From the NCBI GenBank assembly GCA_017470525.1, contig JAFUYM010000046.1:1-46689 (forward strand): DNA of 46,689 nucleotides. Direction: 5' to 3'. The notes below the pieces were generated by a model that saw only the letters and a program-made list of their open reading frames with translations, was not told where the DNA came from and searched no databases. Every line of letters starts with the position of its first letter. Position 1 is the stretch's first letter. The translations under genes were made by a program, and so were the position numbers. Below are positions 29,701 to 37,840 of this stretch, piece by piece. The DNA is from Bacteroidaceae bacterium (GTDB lineage: Bacteria > Bacteroidota > Bacteroidia > Bacteroidales > Bacteroidaceae).

Positions 29701-30690
29701 CTTCTGGTCTTCCTTCATGTCCATCACCTTACCATACGAAATGGCGAACCCTGCCATTTGTGCATAGATGTCTTTCAAGGTTGGAGCACCATTTTCAATG
29801 TCATATTCCCAAATGCCGCGTCCATCGGTACCGACGAGAATGCGGTTGTCGTGGGTGCGGATGATGGATTTGATGCACAGGTTGTTGTTAGGGAAATCTA
29901 TCTTATCAACAAGGTTTTGTTTCAGATTGTACTTGAAAAGTCCATGATTCGTTCCAATCATCAGCCCCTCGTCTGTCTCGAGCAGGCTTGTCACTGTATA
30001 GCCATGAATGCCAGCAGCCGCAAGAGGAGAATAATTCAAGATCTTAGCCTTCATCGTCTTCAGGTCAACACATGCCAAAGGACCTGTTTGAGTGGCTAAC
30101 CAAAGGTTGTTGTGCTTGTCTATCAAAGGTTTTGACGCAAAAAGGTCGCCAACCTCCGTGTTCAGTTGCTCTGACAACTTCTTATCCACTTGCAGGCTCT
30201 TTGCATCAAAGACAAAAGTGCCATATCCATCGGTGGTGACCAGTTTGTAGTTCTGTTTCGGATAGTCAATAATGTTGTTGCTGGCATACCCGTAAATACT
30301 ATCCTCCTTCTCGTTCAGGAAGATATGCTGAAACTGCATGGTACGGGCATTGAGTAGGAAGAGTCCGTGGGAAGAACAGAGCCAATAGTGGTCATCTTCC
30401 GCCTCCTTCACCCTAAATGCCGTTTGAAACAAGGGACGTCCTTCGGCTGTCGTGGTGGGCAAATATTGGAAATGGGTGCCGTCAAAAAGTCCAAGTGACC
30501 CAGCCCCAGAGATCCAGACAAATCCTCTTGAGTCAATATCAACACCATGACAATTACTTGTTTTCAACCCATGTTGATTGGTGTATAACCGTGCAACTTG
30601 AGCCTGGATTTGGTATGTATATGGCGATAAAAATAGAATTGCAAAAAGAGTGACGATTCTTGTAATCGCAGAGATAAAAGACCTTTTCAT
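26752..30690 (-). CDS. Hybrid two-component system regulator (HTCS) of a polysaccharide locus
   Basis: Start chosen at ATG 30688-30690 (MKRSFISAITRIVTLFAILFL, a signal/anchor), since it follows the promoter box. One chain of ~1312 residues combines sensor, kinase and regulator. The periplasmic region (~30-765) is made of Reg_prop beta-propeller repeats (GVDIDSRGFVWISGAGSLGLFDG and many like it) and a Y_Y_Y domain (YEYILEGLESQWH). A membrane helix lies at ~770-793. HisKA has its His in SITHELRSPLTM (~825). HATPase has NLLSNAFKFTPQGG and GSGIGLNLVYELV. The receiver has DDD and phospho-acceptor Asp in VVVTDYHMPDG (~1097). The AraC-type HTH is C-terminal (VQQLSEEVGISRVHLNRKM ... VGFSSHSYFTTSFHEYFG). 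Such proteins bind oligosaccharides in the periplasm and switch on their locus. Confidence 0.96.
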   Translation of the reverse strand: MKRSFISAITRIVTLFAILFLSPYTYQIQAQVARLYTNQHGLKTSNCHGVDIDSRGFVWISGAGSLGLFDGTHFQYLPTTTAEGRPLFQTAFRVKEAEDDHYWLCSSHGLFLLNARTMQFQHIFLNEKEDSIYGYASNNIIDYPKQNYKLVTTDGYGTFVFDAKSLQVDKKLSEQLNTEVGDLFASKPLIDKHNNLWLATQTGPLACVDLKTMKAKILNYSPLAAAGIHGYTVTSLLETDEGLMIGTNHGLFKYNLKQNLVDKIDFPNNNLCIKSIIRTHDNRILVGTDGRGIWEYDIENGAPTLKDIYAQMAGFAISYGKVMDMKEDQKGNVIAALLQKGIVVIPPQSDCFHYHPISPVANGQNATCVTSITIDADKNYWVGTDGCGVFTTNGMKLATAHPVNDGLNSMLIQDIKIDKHGTVWASSFGGGVQYLENGRWTDRGLSLLNQELAMTMCYDEKTDQLLVGTNGHGIFCIDAAKKTVEPLHIPFAYNRWINSLLLDSNQTLWIGSSNSLIYYNSQTGKHGEITASGDKICNACAIQQDGDDILIASDEGLIIYNIKTQEQKQITKEQGLSCPSVCSIITTPEHIWLATRLNIASIDKKTNEVKNFSSFSGYQIGEFHRNSAVKPGFGYILFGGDNGIICFTPKLISNRPSEIKHVYFTNFKTALNTEELDANILYAKNIYLKNDNATFTIEFSSVELGDPERIHYEYILEGLESQWHTDAPTPYACYSDLSAGTYTFRVRAYLEDNPTDYIENSIQIHVASPWYATIWAILVYTLIALVIAYFIYQQVKARKKQKEFMRETAERDRMKEAKLNLFTSITHELRSPLTMIESPLKQLMAEDQNADHQSLYKVMQRNCDRLLGIVKQITDIRKIDSGQLTLKLEEQDYVEYSERVFEQFKGVATVKEIDFVVEHAEEELLMMIDVTHFEKIITNLLSNAFKFTPQGGKVVVKSGIVGGKVELRFYNSGSHFNEEDLSHLWERFYQGSASSEASGSGIGLNLVYELVKMHHGSIDAKNMAPDGVEFILHFPYFNTQTTAEKDAHTTLLLVDDDAEMIEYIGNQLQKDYSIITAFSGNSAWKQVLTQRPDVVVTDYHMPDGNGMELCQHIKDNPETNNTPVIMLTGEGDEMLQLRSLNLQVDHYLEKPVNMMLLRSAIKQVLIVRENLRSKVNRSEMGSEMSNMTIESAEEKMFTRVNEVIKSHLDNSEFSVQQLSEEVGISRVHLNRKMKERYGVSPNIFIKSFRLKQAAYLLAYHKVNVSEVAYKVGFSSHSYFTTSFHEYFGMSPKEFVVYYSAEENQEALKKLLD

Positions 30691-30726
30691 TAGGTTTTTA
30701 ATTAAGTTAGTTTTTATTTCAACATA

Positions 30727-30759
30727 CAAAGGTACATCTTTTTCTGATAATTTGAACAA
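30727..30759 (-). promoter_or_regulatory. Promoter of the HTCS gene
   Basis: On the minus strand TACCTTTG (30727-30734) fits TAnnTTTG and TTG (30757-30759) lies 22 bases upstream. It is 36 bases before ATG 30690 and rules out the in-frame start at 30759, which overlaps the -33 position. Confidence 0.65.
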
Positions 30760-30882
30760 TTATCTTACAAAAAAAATTCATTTTTACGAAACATAACCTT
30801 TTGTTTTTGAAACATCGGCATGTAAGCACCTAATTTTTATTTCAAAAAATGGAACAAGTTTTTTTGTTGTTGAAAATGCCTC

Positions 30883-30913
30883 TTGTACCATTGTTAAGAA
30901 GAACGTAATTTTG
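30883..30913 (+). promoter_or_regulatory. Promoter of the large secreted protein gene
   Basis: TTG (30883-30885) and TAATTTTG (30906-30913) are 20 bases apart; the ATG is 45 bases downstream. The divergent HTCS promoter lies ~125 bases away, so the intergenic region may hold shared control sites; the sequence between is AT-rich without an obvious dyad. Confidence 0.7.
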
Positions 30914-30958
30914 CAGCGTGTTTTCTAAACTATTTTTATCAATTCCTAATCTTAACTT

Positions 30959-33900
30959 ATGAAGAAGATTTTACTTTTAGCGTCATGTCTTATAGGTATG
31001 ACAACCGCTTCTGCTCAGGACGCGTCCCAGTGGAATGTGGGAGACGAGATTACCAACCAGATTGGGTGGGGTAACCTCAGTTTTGAAAGTGATCCGATGG
31101 ATTACTGGAAGGTAGAGAACATCAACGGTAGCCCAACAAATACAGGCGGCTTGTTCGAGTCGTATGAAGGTGGCGATGCTGTTGACCTCTATCAGTATGT
31201 ATATCTGCCCGCAGGTATGTACAAGGTGGAGTGCCAAGGTTACTACCGTAACGGTACTTCTTGGGATGCCGACCCCAAGGCATTCAACACCGACAACTGG
31301 AAGGACTACGCGATGCTGACCGTACAAAATGGTATTTACAACATCGACAGCGATGAGTTCACAGGCGGTCGTACCTTCTCCAACCCTCTGATGCCACGTC
31401 TGTTTGACTATCAGGACACAAAGATTTACGATATGGCTGAGGCTGGCGACGAAAGCAGTTGGGACATGAGTGACGGTGAATACGGTGAATTTGGATGGGG
31501 TCCAACCTCTGTACCCGGCACTCGCAAGTGGTTCCAGGCAGGTAAGTACCAGCCATACGATGAGGGTGGCGTGACCTACAACATGGTGAACTTCTTCTTG
31601 GTAGAAGATGGCTATGTAAAGGTTGGTGTGAAGAAAGTAGGCAGTATTTCTGCTGACTCTTTCTTTGCCACAAACTTCAAGATGTATTACATGGGTGAAG
31701 CAGGCGAGGCTGCTGAGTTGATGGCTCTGCAGGATGACATCGCTGACTACTACCACAAGGTGGAAGACATCAGAGATTCTTACGACGGCGGCTTGCTCTA
31801 CACATTGCTGGGTGATGCTTTGATGGAAGAGTTCGATGATGCATTTGGCAGCATCTCGAATATGTCAAAGGAAGAATGTGAAGAGGCTCTTCCTGTGATT
31901 CAGGGTCTCTACACAAAGGCTCTCAAGGCTCAGGAGGCTCGCACAAAACTGGAAGATGTGATTGCCACGATGGATAATCTCTCTGAAAAGACAAATTACG
32001 CTGGCAAGGCTGCATTCACTGCTGCTTTGAACAAGGCTAAAGGCTTCATCGACCCAGACAACGAGGATGTTGAAGGTGACTTCGACTCATTCCAGGAGTC
32101 TTACGACGAACTGTTGGCTGCACGTGTTGTTTACTTGCAGACTCAGACAAAGGTGGATGGTGCATACGACTTCACTCCGCTGATTGCTTATCCTTGGTTC
32201 TGCAACCCAGAGTATGAACCATCTTGGGATGCTGACGCTAACTGGTGGGCTGCCAATCAGGCTTCTCTTGATGCTGGTTGGTCAGATTATGATGACGTTG
32301 ATGGTACAGGTAAAGGCAGACACGATGATGGCAAGGCTGAGGCTACTCCTATTGCCGACAAGGTGGTGCTCTCAAGCAAGAGCGATGTTGTTGGTCAGTG
32401 GTACCAGGTGAACAATGGCCTTGTGATTTACTGGAACGACAATCTGCCTTGTGTGAAGAAGTGGGATATGCCACACTCTGACGCTGATGATTATCCACGC
32501 GACGTGGCACAGCGCATCACAGGTGTTCCTAACGGTTACTACAAACTGAGAGCACTTGCTCAGACTTGGATGAACGACTGGTCTGACTCTCAGCCTTGCA
32601 AGAACCGCATCTACATCCAGTCTGGCGACAACTATTCTGAGTCTGACTACCTGGAGCCAGGTGGCTGGTGGGGTAAGGACATCAGACAGTGGAAAGAACT
32701 GGAGACAGACATGATTCAGGTTACTGATGGTGAGATTGTCGTTGCACAACGTGACAATGGTTTCGCTGCCGTTACAGGTTTCCGTCTCTTCTACTATGGT
32801 GAAACTCCTGACTATGCAACACTTGTTCAGCCAGAAATCGAGGCTGCCAAGAATAGTGTTGACGGTCTGCAATGGGAAGGCGACAAGGCTGCTGCCAATG
32901 CTATCCTCGCCGAAATTCCTGCCACTATCAATGACGACGAAAGTTTCAAGTTGACCAAGTTGGTGATTGCTGAGGCTAAAGAATATGTGAACAATGCCAA
33001 CAAGGCTATCAACGGTTATAAGGCTGACAAGACCTACACCACCCTTCTTGAGGAATATTCATCAGAAGATGTTCAATCCATCGTTTCTGTGGCATTTGAA
33101 TACGCCATCATGCTCGGTACAGGCGAGAACGACACCTACGAACTCGTACAGCCAGCCAACGACGCCGCTGTTGCATACACAAGTTATCTGGCTACTTATG
33201 AGAAGGCTTTGGCTTACAATGACGCTACACTCAACGCCATCGTTGCCAAGCAGGTGGCTGAACTGAAGGCTGCTTACAAGGATGCCGAGACCATCGAAAA
33301 GTACATCAATGAACTTGCCACACCAATGACCATCAGCGAGTTCAATAAGATCGGTGCTGGCGAGGCTTCTGAGGCTAATCCTCTGAATGTAACCAACATG
33401 ATTGTGAACCCAACCTTCGCCGACGGTCCTATTCGCGACATGATCAACAACACTTCACAGAACGGTGCTCCTGGTTGGAACTGCGAATTTACTGCAAGCA
33501 TCAACGAGTACGGTCGTGAAAACGCTGAAATCTGGAATCAGGGTCCATTCACATTCTCTCAGAAGATTTCTGGTCTGCCTGCTGGTACATACGAACTCCG
33601 CGTCAAGGCAATCTACCGCGACGGTGGCAGCGTAGGCACTTCAAGAGTAGAAGCATACAGGGCTGCTGGTGGCGAAGAGGATTGGGACAACCACAATGCA
33701 CAACTCTTTGCAAGAACAGGTGAAGATAATGACCAATTCACCTATGTGAAGGCTATCGAGTCTCTCGTAAGCACTGAAAACTCTTTCACTGAGGTTGTCA
33801 CTCGCTATGACCAGGAAGAGGATATGCCAGAACCATTCCCAGTAAACATCTCTACACTGGCTCCAGCCGAGACTGGTGAGGATATCGAGACAGCAAGTTA

Positions 33901-34294
33901 CACTCACGTGGCTGATGGTTCTTACCCATTCGATGAGAAGGCTACTGTAGGTGAGGAAACTTACTACTATCCTGCTTCTATGTACGGATTCTACATGTGG
34001 TGTGTGAACCATCCAGAGGATGTGACCAACAAGGTTCAAATCACCATCAACCCGGGCGACATCCTCGAAGTGGGTATCCGCAAGACTGATGCCATCGGTT
34101 CTGACTGGGTGATTATGGATGACTTCGAACTCTACTACCTCTCTGGCAACACCTTCAAGGAGGTTCTCACAGGCGTGAAGGACGTTACTGCTCCTGCTCA
34201 GAACAACGCCATCTACAACCTCGCTGGTCAGCGTGTAGATAAGAACTACAAGGGCATCATCATCCAGAACGGCGTGAAGAAGTACGCCAAGTAA
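30959..34294 (+). CDS. Large secreted protein with three beta-sandwich (binding-domain-like) repeats
   Basis: The signal peptide is MKKILLLASCLIGMTTASAQ. No catalytic motif was recognised in 1111 residues. Three regions repeat one pattern: a short 'GxYxLRxxAxYRxG' strand followed later by 'GxxxVGxxKxxxxxxxDxFxLYYxG'. They are ~residues 80-245 (LPAGMYKVECQGYYRNG ... FFATNFKMYYMG), ~520-625 (VPNGYYKLRALAQTW ... AAVTGFRLFYYGE) and ~865-1065 (LPAGTYELRVKAIYRDGG ... VIMDDFELYYLSG). This resembles galactose-binding-like carbohydrate-binding modules. Helical stretches rich in Ala and Glu link them (PEIEAAKNSVDGLQWEGDK). The tail is IYNLAGQRVDKNYKGIIIQ ... VKKYAK, as in the neighbouring enzymes. It is divergent from the HTCS gene. 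A glycan-binding or scaffold role is inferred. Confidence 0.75.
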   Translation: MKKILLLASCLIGMTTASAQDASQWNVGDEITNQIGWGNLSFESDPMDYWKVENINGSPTNTGGLFESYEGGDAVDLYQYVYLPAGMYKVECQGYYRNGTSWDADPKAFNTDNWKDYAMLTVQNGIYNIDSDEFTGGRTFSNPLMPRLFDYQDTKIYDMAEAGDESSWDMSDGEYGEFGWGPTSVPGTRKWFQAGKYQPYDEGGVTYNMVNFFLVEDGYVKVGVKKVGSISADSFFATNFKMYYMGEAGEAAELMALQDDIADYYHKVEDIRDSYDGGLLYTLLGDALMEEFDDAFGSISNMSKEECEEALPVIQGLYTKALKAQEARTKLEDVIATMDNLSEKTNYAGKAAFTAALNKAKGFIDPDNEDVEGDFDSFQESYDELLAARVVYLQTQTKVDGAYDFTPLIAYPWFCNPEYEPSWDADANWWAANQASLDAGWSDYDDVDGTGKGRHDDGKAEATPIADKVVLSSKSDVVGQWYQVNNGLVIYWNDNLPCVKKWDMPHSDADDYPRDVAQRITGVPNGYYKLRALAQTWMNDWSDSQPCKNRIYIQSGDNYSESDYLEPGGWWGKDIRQWKELETDMIQVTDGEIVVAQRDNGFAAVTGFRLFYYGETPDYATLVQPEIEAAKNSVDGLQWEGDKAAANAILAEIPATINDDESFKLTKLVIAEAKEYVNNANKAINGYKADKTYTTLLEEYSSEDVQSIVSVAFEYAIMLGTGENDTYELVQPANDAAVAYTSYLATYEKALAYNDATLNAIVAKQVAELKAAYKDAETIEKYINELATPMTISEFNKIGAGEASEANPLNVTNMIVNPTFADGPIRDMINNTSQNGAPGWNCEFTASINEYGRENAEIWNQGPFTFSQKISGLPAGTYELRVKAIYRDGGSVGTSRVEAYRAAGGEEDWDNHNAQLFARTGEDNDQFTYVKAIESLVSTENSFTEVVTRYDQEEDMPEPFPVNISTLAPAETGEDIETASYTHVADGSYPFDEKATVGEETYYYPASMYGFYMWCVNHPEDVTNKVQITINPGDILEVGIRKTDAIGSDWVIMDDFELYYLSGNTFKEVLTGVKDVTAPAQNNAIYNLAGQRVDKNYKGIIIQNGVKKYAK

Positions 34295-34377
34295 GGTTCA
34301 TCCCAAGAAAAAACAAATAAGCAATATAGTTTTGGTTAAAAAAGGAAAGGGCGAAAGCCCTGTCATCTAAGACGAAA

Positions 34378-34414
34378 GGTGGCAGTTACCGTAATGGTAA
34401 TTGCCACCTTTTTT
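34378..34414 (+). terminator. Terminator of the large secreted protein gene
   Basis: GGTGGCAGTTACC (34378-34390) pairs with GGTAATTGCCACC (34396-34408) with one G-T pair around a 5-base loop, followed by a T run. A smaller GGGC-GAAA-GCCC hairpin sits just upstream (34350-34361). Confidence 0.85.
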
Positions 34415-34551
34415 GTTTTGTGCCTTCTGTCAATTTGCTTTTGTTAACGTGAGTTCAGTATAAGAAAATGTGAAGTCAAATGTTTTTCACCTTCAGCGAA
34501 TACCTTATACCGAAATACCGAACTCACGCTTCTTTGCTTCTCCACATAAGT

Positions 34552-34612
34552 GTACCCCTCGACTACGACACACCGTACCCCTCGGGTACACCATGCCGTA
34601 CCCGAGGGGTAC
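34552..34612. repeat. GTACCCCTCG palindromic repeats between convergent genes
   Basis: GTACCCCTCGGGTAC (34575-34589) and GTACCCGAGGGGTAC (34598-34612) are perfect 15-bp inverted copies with an 8-base loop. A third, partial copy GTACCCCTCGACTAC lies at 34552-34566. Possibly a second, two-way terminator between the large secreted protein gene and the GH127 gene. Confidence 0.7.
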
Positions 34613-34621
34613 GCTTTTATA

Positions 34622-34648
34622 GACGATACTTTATCGTTTTTACTTGAC
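34622..34648. repeat. Diverged duplicate of the 3' end of the GH127 gene
   Basis: CGATACTTTATCG followed by TTTTTACTTGAC here is repeated at 34731-34757 with one change (CGATACTTAATCG). The second copy includes the stop codon and last codons of the GH127 gene. The copies are 108 bases apart. The sequence between them (34649-34720) shows no feature. Confidence 0.6.
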
Positions 34649-34720
34649 TTCCACCGATGTTCGTTCGTTTTCCGCTTCGGCTTCGTTCCTTGCCTCGCGC
34701 AAAACTACTTCCATCCCAGC

Positions 34721-34757
34721 GTCAAGCAAAAACGATACTTAATCGTTTTTACTTGAC
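34721..34757 (-). terminator. Terminator of the GH127 gene, overlapping its stop codon
   Basis: GTCAAGCAAAAACGAT (34721-34736) and ATCGTTTTTACTTGAC (34742-34757) pair over 16 bases with one mismatch around a 5-base loop. Read on the minus strand, the inner ACGAT-TAAGT-ATCGT hairpin is followed by a T run. The stop codon (34749-34751) lies in the arm, as with the methyltransferase gene's terminator. Confidence 0.6.
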
Positions 34758-37235
34758 GCTCCATTCAAAGACGCCTGCACTGTAGTCGCCTTGTACGATT
34801 TCCAGTTTCACGGCAGTGGTCTTCACGGGGTCGAAGTTCACGATGTTGGCGGCACCCTTCACGGTGCTGTATTCGGTAGGATTCTTCACCTCTGCCCACT
34901 CGCCAGCGTCGGTCTTGTAGTAGAGTTTCCATGCATCTGGCACACGGCAACCGCCCCAAGGACCATCGTCGAACCAATAGACGGTGGAAGTGCTGATGGT
35001 TTTTGGCTGCTTAAATTCGTAAGCAAGCCACTCGGTGGAGTTCTTGGCTGGCCACCAGTGAGTGTAAGGAACAGAACGGTCGGTGCCGTCAGCAGGCACG
35101 AGACGGTCGTTGATGGCTGAAAGGGCTGGGAGTCCACGTTTGCTGGCGCTAATCTTGCTCTCTGAAGCAATGGAAGCAGGGAGGGCTGGAGTGGTCGCAT
35201 TGAGGTCTTGTGGAATCCAAACAGTCATCTTGCCAGGACCACGGTGTGCCCATGCGTAGTAAGGGATGAGCACGAGACGCTCTTCTTTGGTCTGCAGTTT
35301 GCCCTGCTTGTCGAAGTTAAGGGTCTGGGCATCTGTCGTGAGGGTCTGCACGTTGGTGTTCATGATTTCCTTGTTGCCAAGGGTGAACTGAGGCTCCTGA
35401 TTGATGAGTACGGAGAGCACATCGCACTGGTTGTCAGGCCACTCTGCGCAATACACAATAGGACCACGCTCTACAGAAACACGTCCCTTGTCGGCAGCCA
35501 CCTGTCCGTTAGCACGAACCACACGGGGTTCCATGTCGAAGTGGATTTCCACCTTGTCGCCCTTCTTCCACTGGCGGTCAATCACGAAGTAACCCTGCTG
35601 AAGTTCACTCTTCACTTCCTGACCGTTCACCTTGATAGTGTAGCCAAGACGCTTGCCATCAGCATAGGTGTAGAGGTTGCTGGGCACCACTTCACCCTTC
35701 ACCCATCCTGGGATGCGGATGTTCAGTGCATATTTGCCAGCACCATTGTCAATCTTCAGTGCCACATCGCCATCCCAAGGATAGTTGGTCTGCTGGGAGA
35801 GAGTGACGGCAGTCTTGCCCACCTTCACATTCACGGTGTTGGAGTTGAAGAGGTTGATATAGAGACCGTTGTCCTTCACCGCATAGATATATTGTGGCAA
35901 GGAAGGAATGAAACGCGCTGCATTGGATGGGCAGCAAGCACAGCCGAACCAAGCCTGACGCTGGTGCTGACCCATGCTTTGAAGTGGGTTAGGATAGAAG
36001 AAACTGCCACCGTCGATGGAAATGCCCGAAATGACACCATTGTAAAGGCTGCGCTCAAGGGCATCATAGTATTTGCTGTCGCCATGCAGGAGGAAGAGGC
36101 GGTAGTTGAGATAGACCTGGGCAATCGCAGCACAAGTCTCGCAGTAAGCGCTCATGTTGGGCAATTCGTAGTTGGCACCAAATGCCTCACCGCTGGCTGT
36201 GGCACCTACACCACCTGTGATGTAGAACTTCTTGCCAACAATGTTGTCCCAAATGCGGTCGATGGCATCAATGTAACTCTTGTCGCCTGTGAGGGCTGCC
36301 ACATCTGCCATACCTGCATACATGTAACCCGCACGAACGGCGTGACCGACAGCCTCATCCTGCTCCAGCACGGGTGCGTGGCTCTGGCTGTAGTCGCTCA
36401 AAGAGTGGAAGTAACCATCGGCATCGTAGAGTCCGCCGCGTGTCTGTTTCCATGCAGGGTCTTTCTTGCCGCGCTTGTCAAGGAAGAACTTGGCTTGGTC
36501 AAGATATTTCTTGTCGCCTGTAGCGATGTAGAGTTTTGCCAAACCCATCTCTGCAATCTGGTGACCGGGCACCACGCTTGCCTGACCTGGCTTGTTGCCC
36601 ACTTCGCGGCACACGCAGTCAGCATACTTAATGGCTACGTTGAGGAAGTTTTTCTTGCCTGTGGCATAATAGTGAGCCACAGCAGCCTCGCAAAGGTGTC
36701 CGAGGTTGTAGAACTCATGGCTGAGGTCTTCCACACGCTCCCAACGCTTGCTTCCAGCCCACTCATGCGGACGCTCTGGATTCTGGGTACGGGAGGTGTA
36801 AAGATAACCGTCTGGCTCCTGACCCGAGGCAATCACGGCAATCACGCTATCCACATACTTGTCGAGACGACCACCCTTGAACTTGGCATTGGGGTAGGTC
36901 TGCAACAGATAACTGGCACCTTCGATGGTCTTGTAAGGGTCGGTGTCGTCAAAAGAGTAAGTGCCCCGTTTGATTTCAAACACTTTCGATGGGTCTTTCA
37001 GGTGCTCGGCAGCATTGCTGAAGTTGGTGTAACGTCCAGTCTCCTCACTCTTTGAGAAAGCGAGTGGAATCGTCACGTCCTGACTGGCTTGGAGACGCTG
37101 TCCCCAGAAGGTGTTCTGAGCAACTTTAACCTTCGTGAAAGGCACTTGAGTGATGGGGTAGCCACCATTCTTGTCTTGGGCTACCATGCTGACAGCCACG
37201 GTTGCAGCCATCGTCAAAGCAATAAGTCTTTTCAT
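34749..37235 (-). CDS. GH127-family beta-L-arabinofuranosidase, secreted
   Basis: The signal peptide is MKRLIALTMAATVAVSMVAQ. The (alpha/alpha)6-barrel of GH127 (formerly DUF1680) is clear: SGQEPDGYLYT, FYNLGHLCEAAVAHY, KFYITGGVGA, then MSAYCETCAAI and WFGCACCPSN (~430). In characterised GH127 enzymes a zinc-bound Cys in the CACC-type region is the nucleophile and a nearby Glu the acid/base; both regions are intact here. The enzyme removes terminal beta-L-arabinofuranose, found in pectic side chains and hydroxyproline-rich glycoproteins. The C-terminal ~120 residues form a separate beta-sandwich (STVYWFDDGPWGGCRVPDAWKL), F5/8-like and probably carbohydrate-binding. Length 828 residues. Its own promoter lies 47 bases upstream. 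Confidence 0.92.
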   Translation of the reverse strand: MKRLIALTMAATVAVSMVAQDKNGGYPITQVPFTKVKVAQNTFWGQRLQASQDVTIPLAFSKSEETGRYTNFSNAAEHLKDPSKVFEIKRGTYSFDDTDPYKTIEGASYLLQTYPNAKFKGGRLDKYVDSVIAVIASGQEPDGYLYTSRTQNPERPHEWAGSKRWERVEDLSHEFYNLGHLCEAAVAHYYATGKKNFLNVAIKYADCVCREVGNKPGQASVVPGHQIAEMGLAKLYIATGDKKYLDQAKFFLDKRGKKDPAWKQTRGGLYDADGYFHSLSDYSQSHAPVLEQDEAVGHAVRAGYMYAGMADVAALTGDKSYIDAIDRIWDNIVGKKFYITGGVGATASGEAFGANYELPNMSAYCETCAAIAQVYLNYRLFLLHGDSKYYDALERSLYNGVISGISIDGGSFFYPNPLQSMGQHQRQAWFGCACCPSNAARFIPSLPQYIYAVKDNGLYINLFNSNTVNVKVGKTAVTLSQQTNYPWDGDVALKIDNGAGKYALNIRIPGWVKGEVVPSNLYTYADGKRLGYTIKVNGQEVKSELQQGYFVIDRQWKKGDKVEIHFDMEPRVVRANGQVAADKGRVSVERGPIVYCAEWPDNQCDVLSVLINQEPQFTLGNKEIMNTNVQTLTTDAQTLNFDKQGKLQTKEERLVLIPYYAWAHRGPGKMTVWIPQDLNATTPALPASIASESKISASKRGLPALSAINDRLVPADGTDRSVPYTHWWPAKNSTEWLAYEFKQPKTISTSTVYWFDDGPWGGCRVPDAWKLYYKTDAGEWAEVKNPTEYSTVKGAANIVNFDPVKTTAVKLEIVQGDYSAGVFEWSVK

Positions 37236-37281
37236 TGAATATAGGTTTTGAATTAGTTATAAAATGTCTGCGATGATGTTG

Positions 37282-37311
37282 CAAAGGTAGGAAAATAATG
37301 TGAAAGACAAA
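37282..37311 (-). promoter_or_regulatory. Promoter of the GH127 gene
   Basis: On the minus strand TACCTTTG (37282-37289) with TTTG (37308-37311) 18 bases upstream, close to the Bacteroidetes consensus. Confidence 0.7.
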
Positions 37312-37430
37312 AACAATTGGACGATAAAGTCATTTTTGTGGACGTTTATGCTATTTTTTAGATGTTCGTTCGACGATGCACTACAAAAACTCCATTGTCA
37401 GCCTTTCGTATAGGCAAACAACGCTCACCC

Positions 37431-37692
37431 GTATCTTCCTCCTTCTCTCGCTCGTCATCTCCTCAACCTCATGCCCGTCGTCTCCCCACCCTCTCACCCG
37501 TTGTCTCCTCGCCCTCTCACCCGTCATCTCCCTGCCCTGTCACCCGTCATCTCCCTGTCCTGTCACTCGTCATCTCCTTGCTCCCTCACCCGTCATCTCC
37601 TTGCTCCCTCACCCGTCATCTCCTTGCTCCCTCATCCGTCATCTCCTTGCTCTCTCACTCGTCATCTCCTTGCTCTCTCACTCGTCATCTCC
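37431..37692. repeat. Tandem repeat, 11 copies of a 23-bp pyrimidine-rich unit
   Basis: Units start with GTCATCTCC and end with CTCACCC, each 23 bases: 11 in a row (37431-37683) plus a 9-base partial. The first ones are diverged and the later ones nearly identical, as if the array grows at its right end. A degenerate unit may precede it at 37408. The plus strand is nearly all C and T. With a 23-base period all three frames stay open, so long frames here are artefacts. There are no spacers, so it is not a CRISPR array. It lies between the GH127 promoter and the korA promoter. Confidence 0.9.
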
Positions 37693-37755
37693 GAGGAAAA
37701 AACAGGTGGTAGCATTCCTTATTGACGGGTCTGTGGTCAAATACTTATGCTGCAA

Positions 37756-37787
37756 TTTGGTCAGAATGAAAAGAAAGTGTAACTTTG
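37756..37787 (+). promoter_or_regulatory. Strong promoter ahead of the GxxExxY cassette and korAB
   Basis: TTTG (37756-37759), 20 bases, then TAACTTTG (37780-37787): the best match to the Bacteroidetes -33/-7 consensus in the window. A CTTTGC-AGTC-GCAAAG dyad (37783-37798) overlaps its downstream edge. It lies 53 bases before the cassette's left repeat, so it probably drove korAB before the cassette arrived. Confidence 0.7.
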
Positions 37788-37840
37788 CAGTCGCAAAGTG
37801 TCAGCAATTTGCGGTTTTCGCTAATAAAATGTGACTCCAT

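Noticed and set aside
35208-37055. Long plus-strand frame of 615 codons opposite the GH127 gene
   Set aside because: It is a shadow of the codon pattern of GH127; it has no recognisable domain or promoter.
37431-37692. CRISPR array
   Set aside because: Units are contiguous without spacers, and no cas gene is nearby.
37376-37834. Overlapping open frames of 80-150 codons with SPVISLLPH-type repeats
   Set aside because: All frames are open only because the 23-bp tandem unit has no stop word; there is no promoter-start pairing and no recognisable domain.
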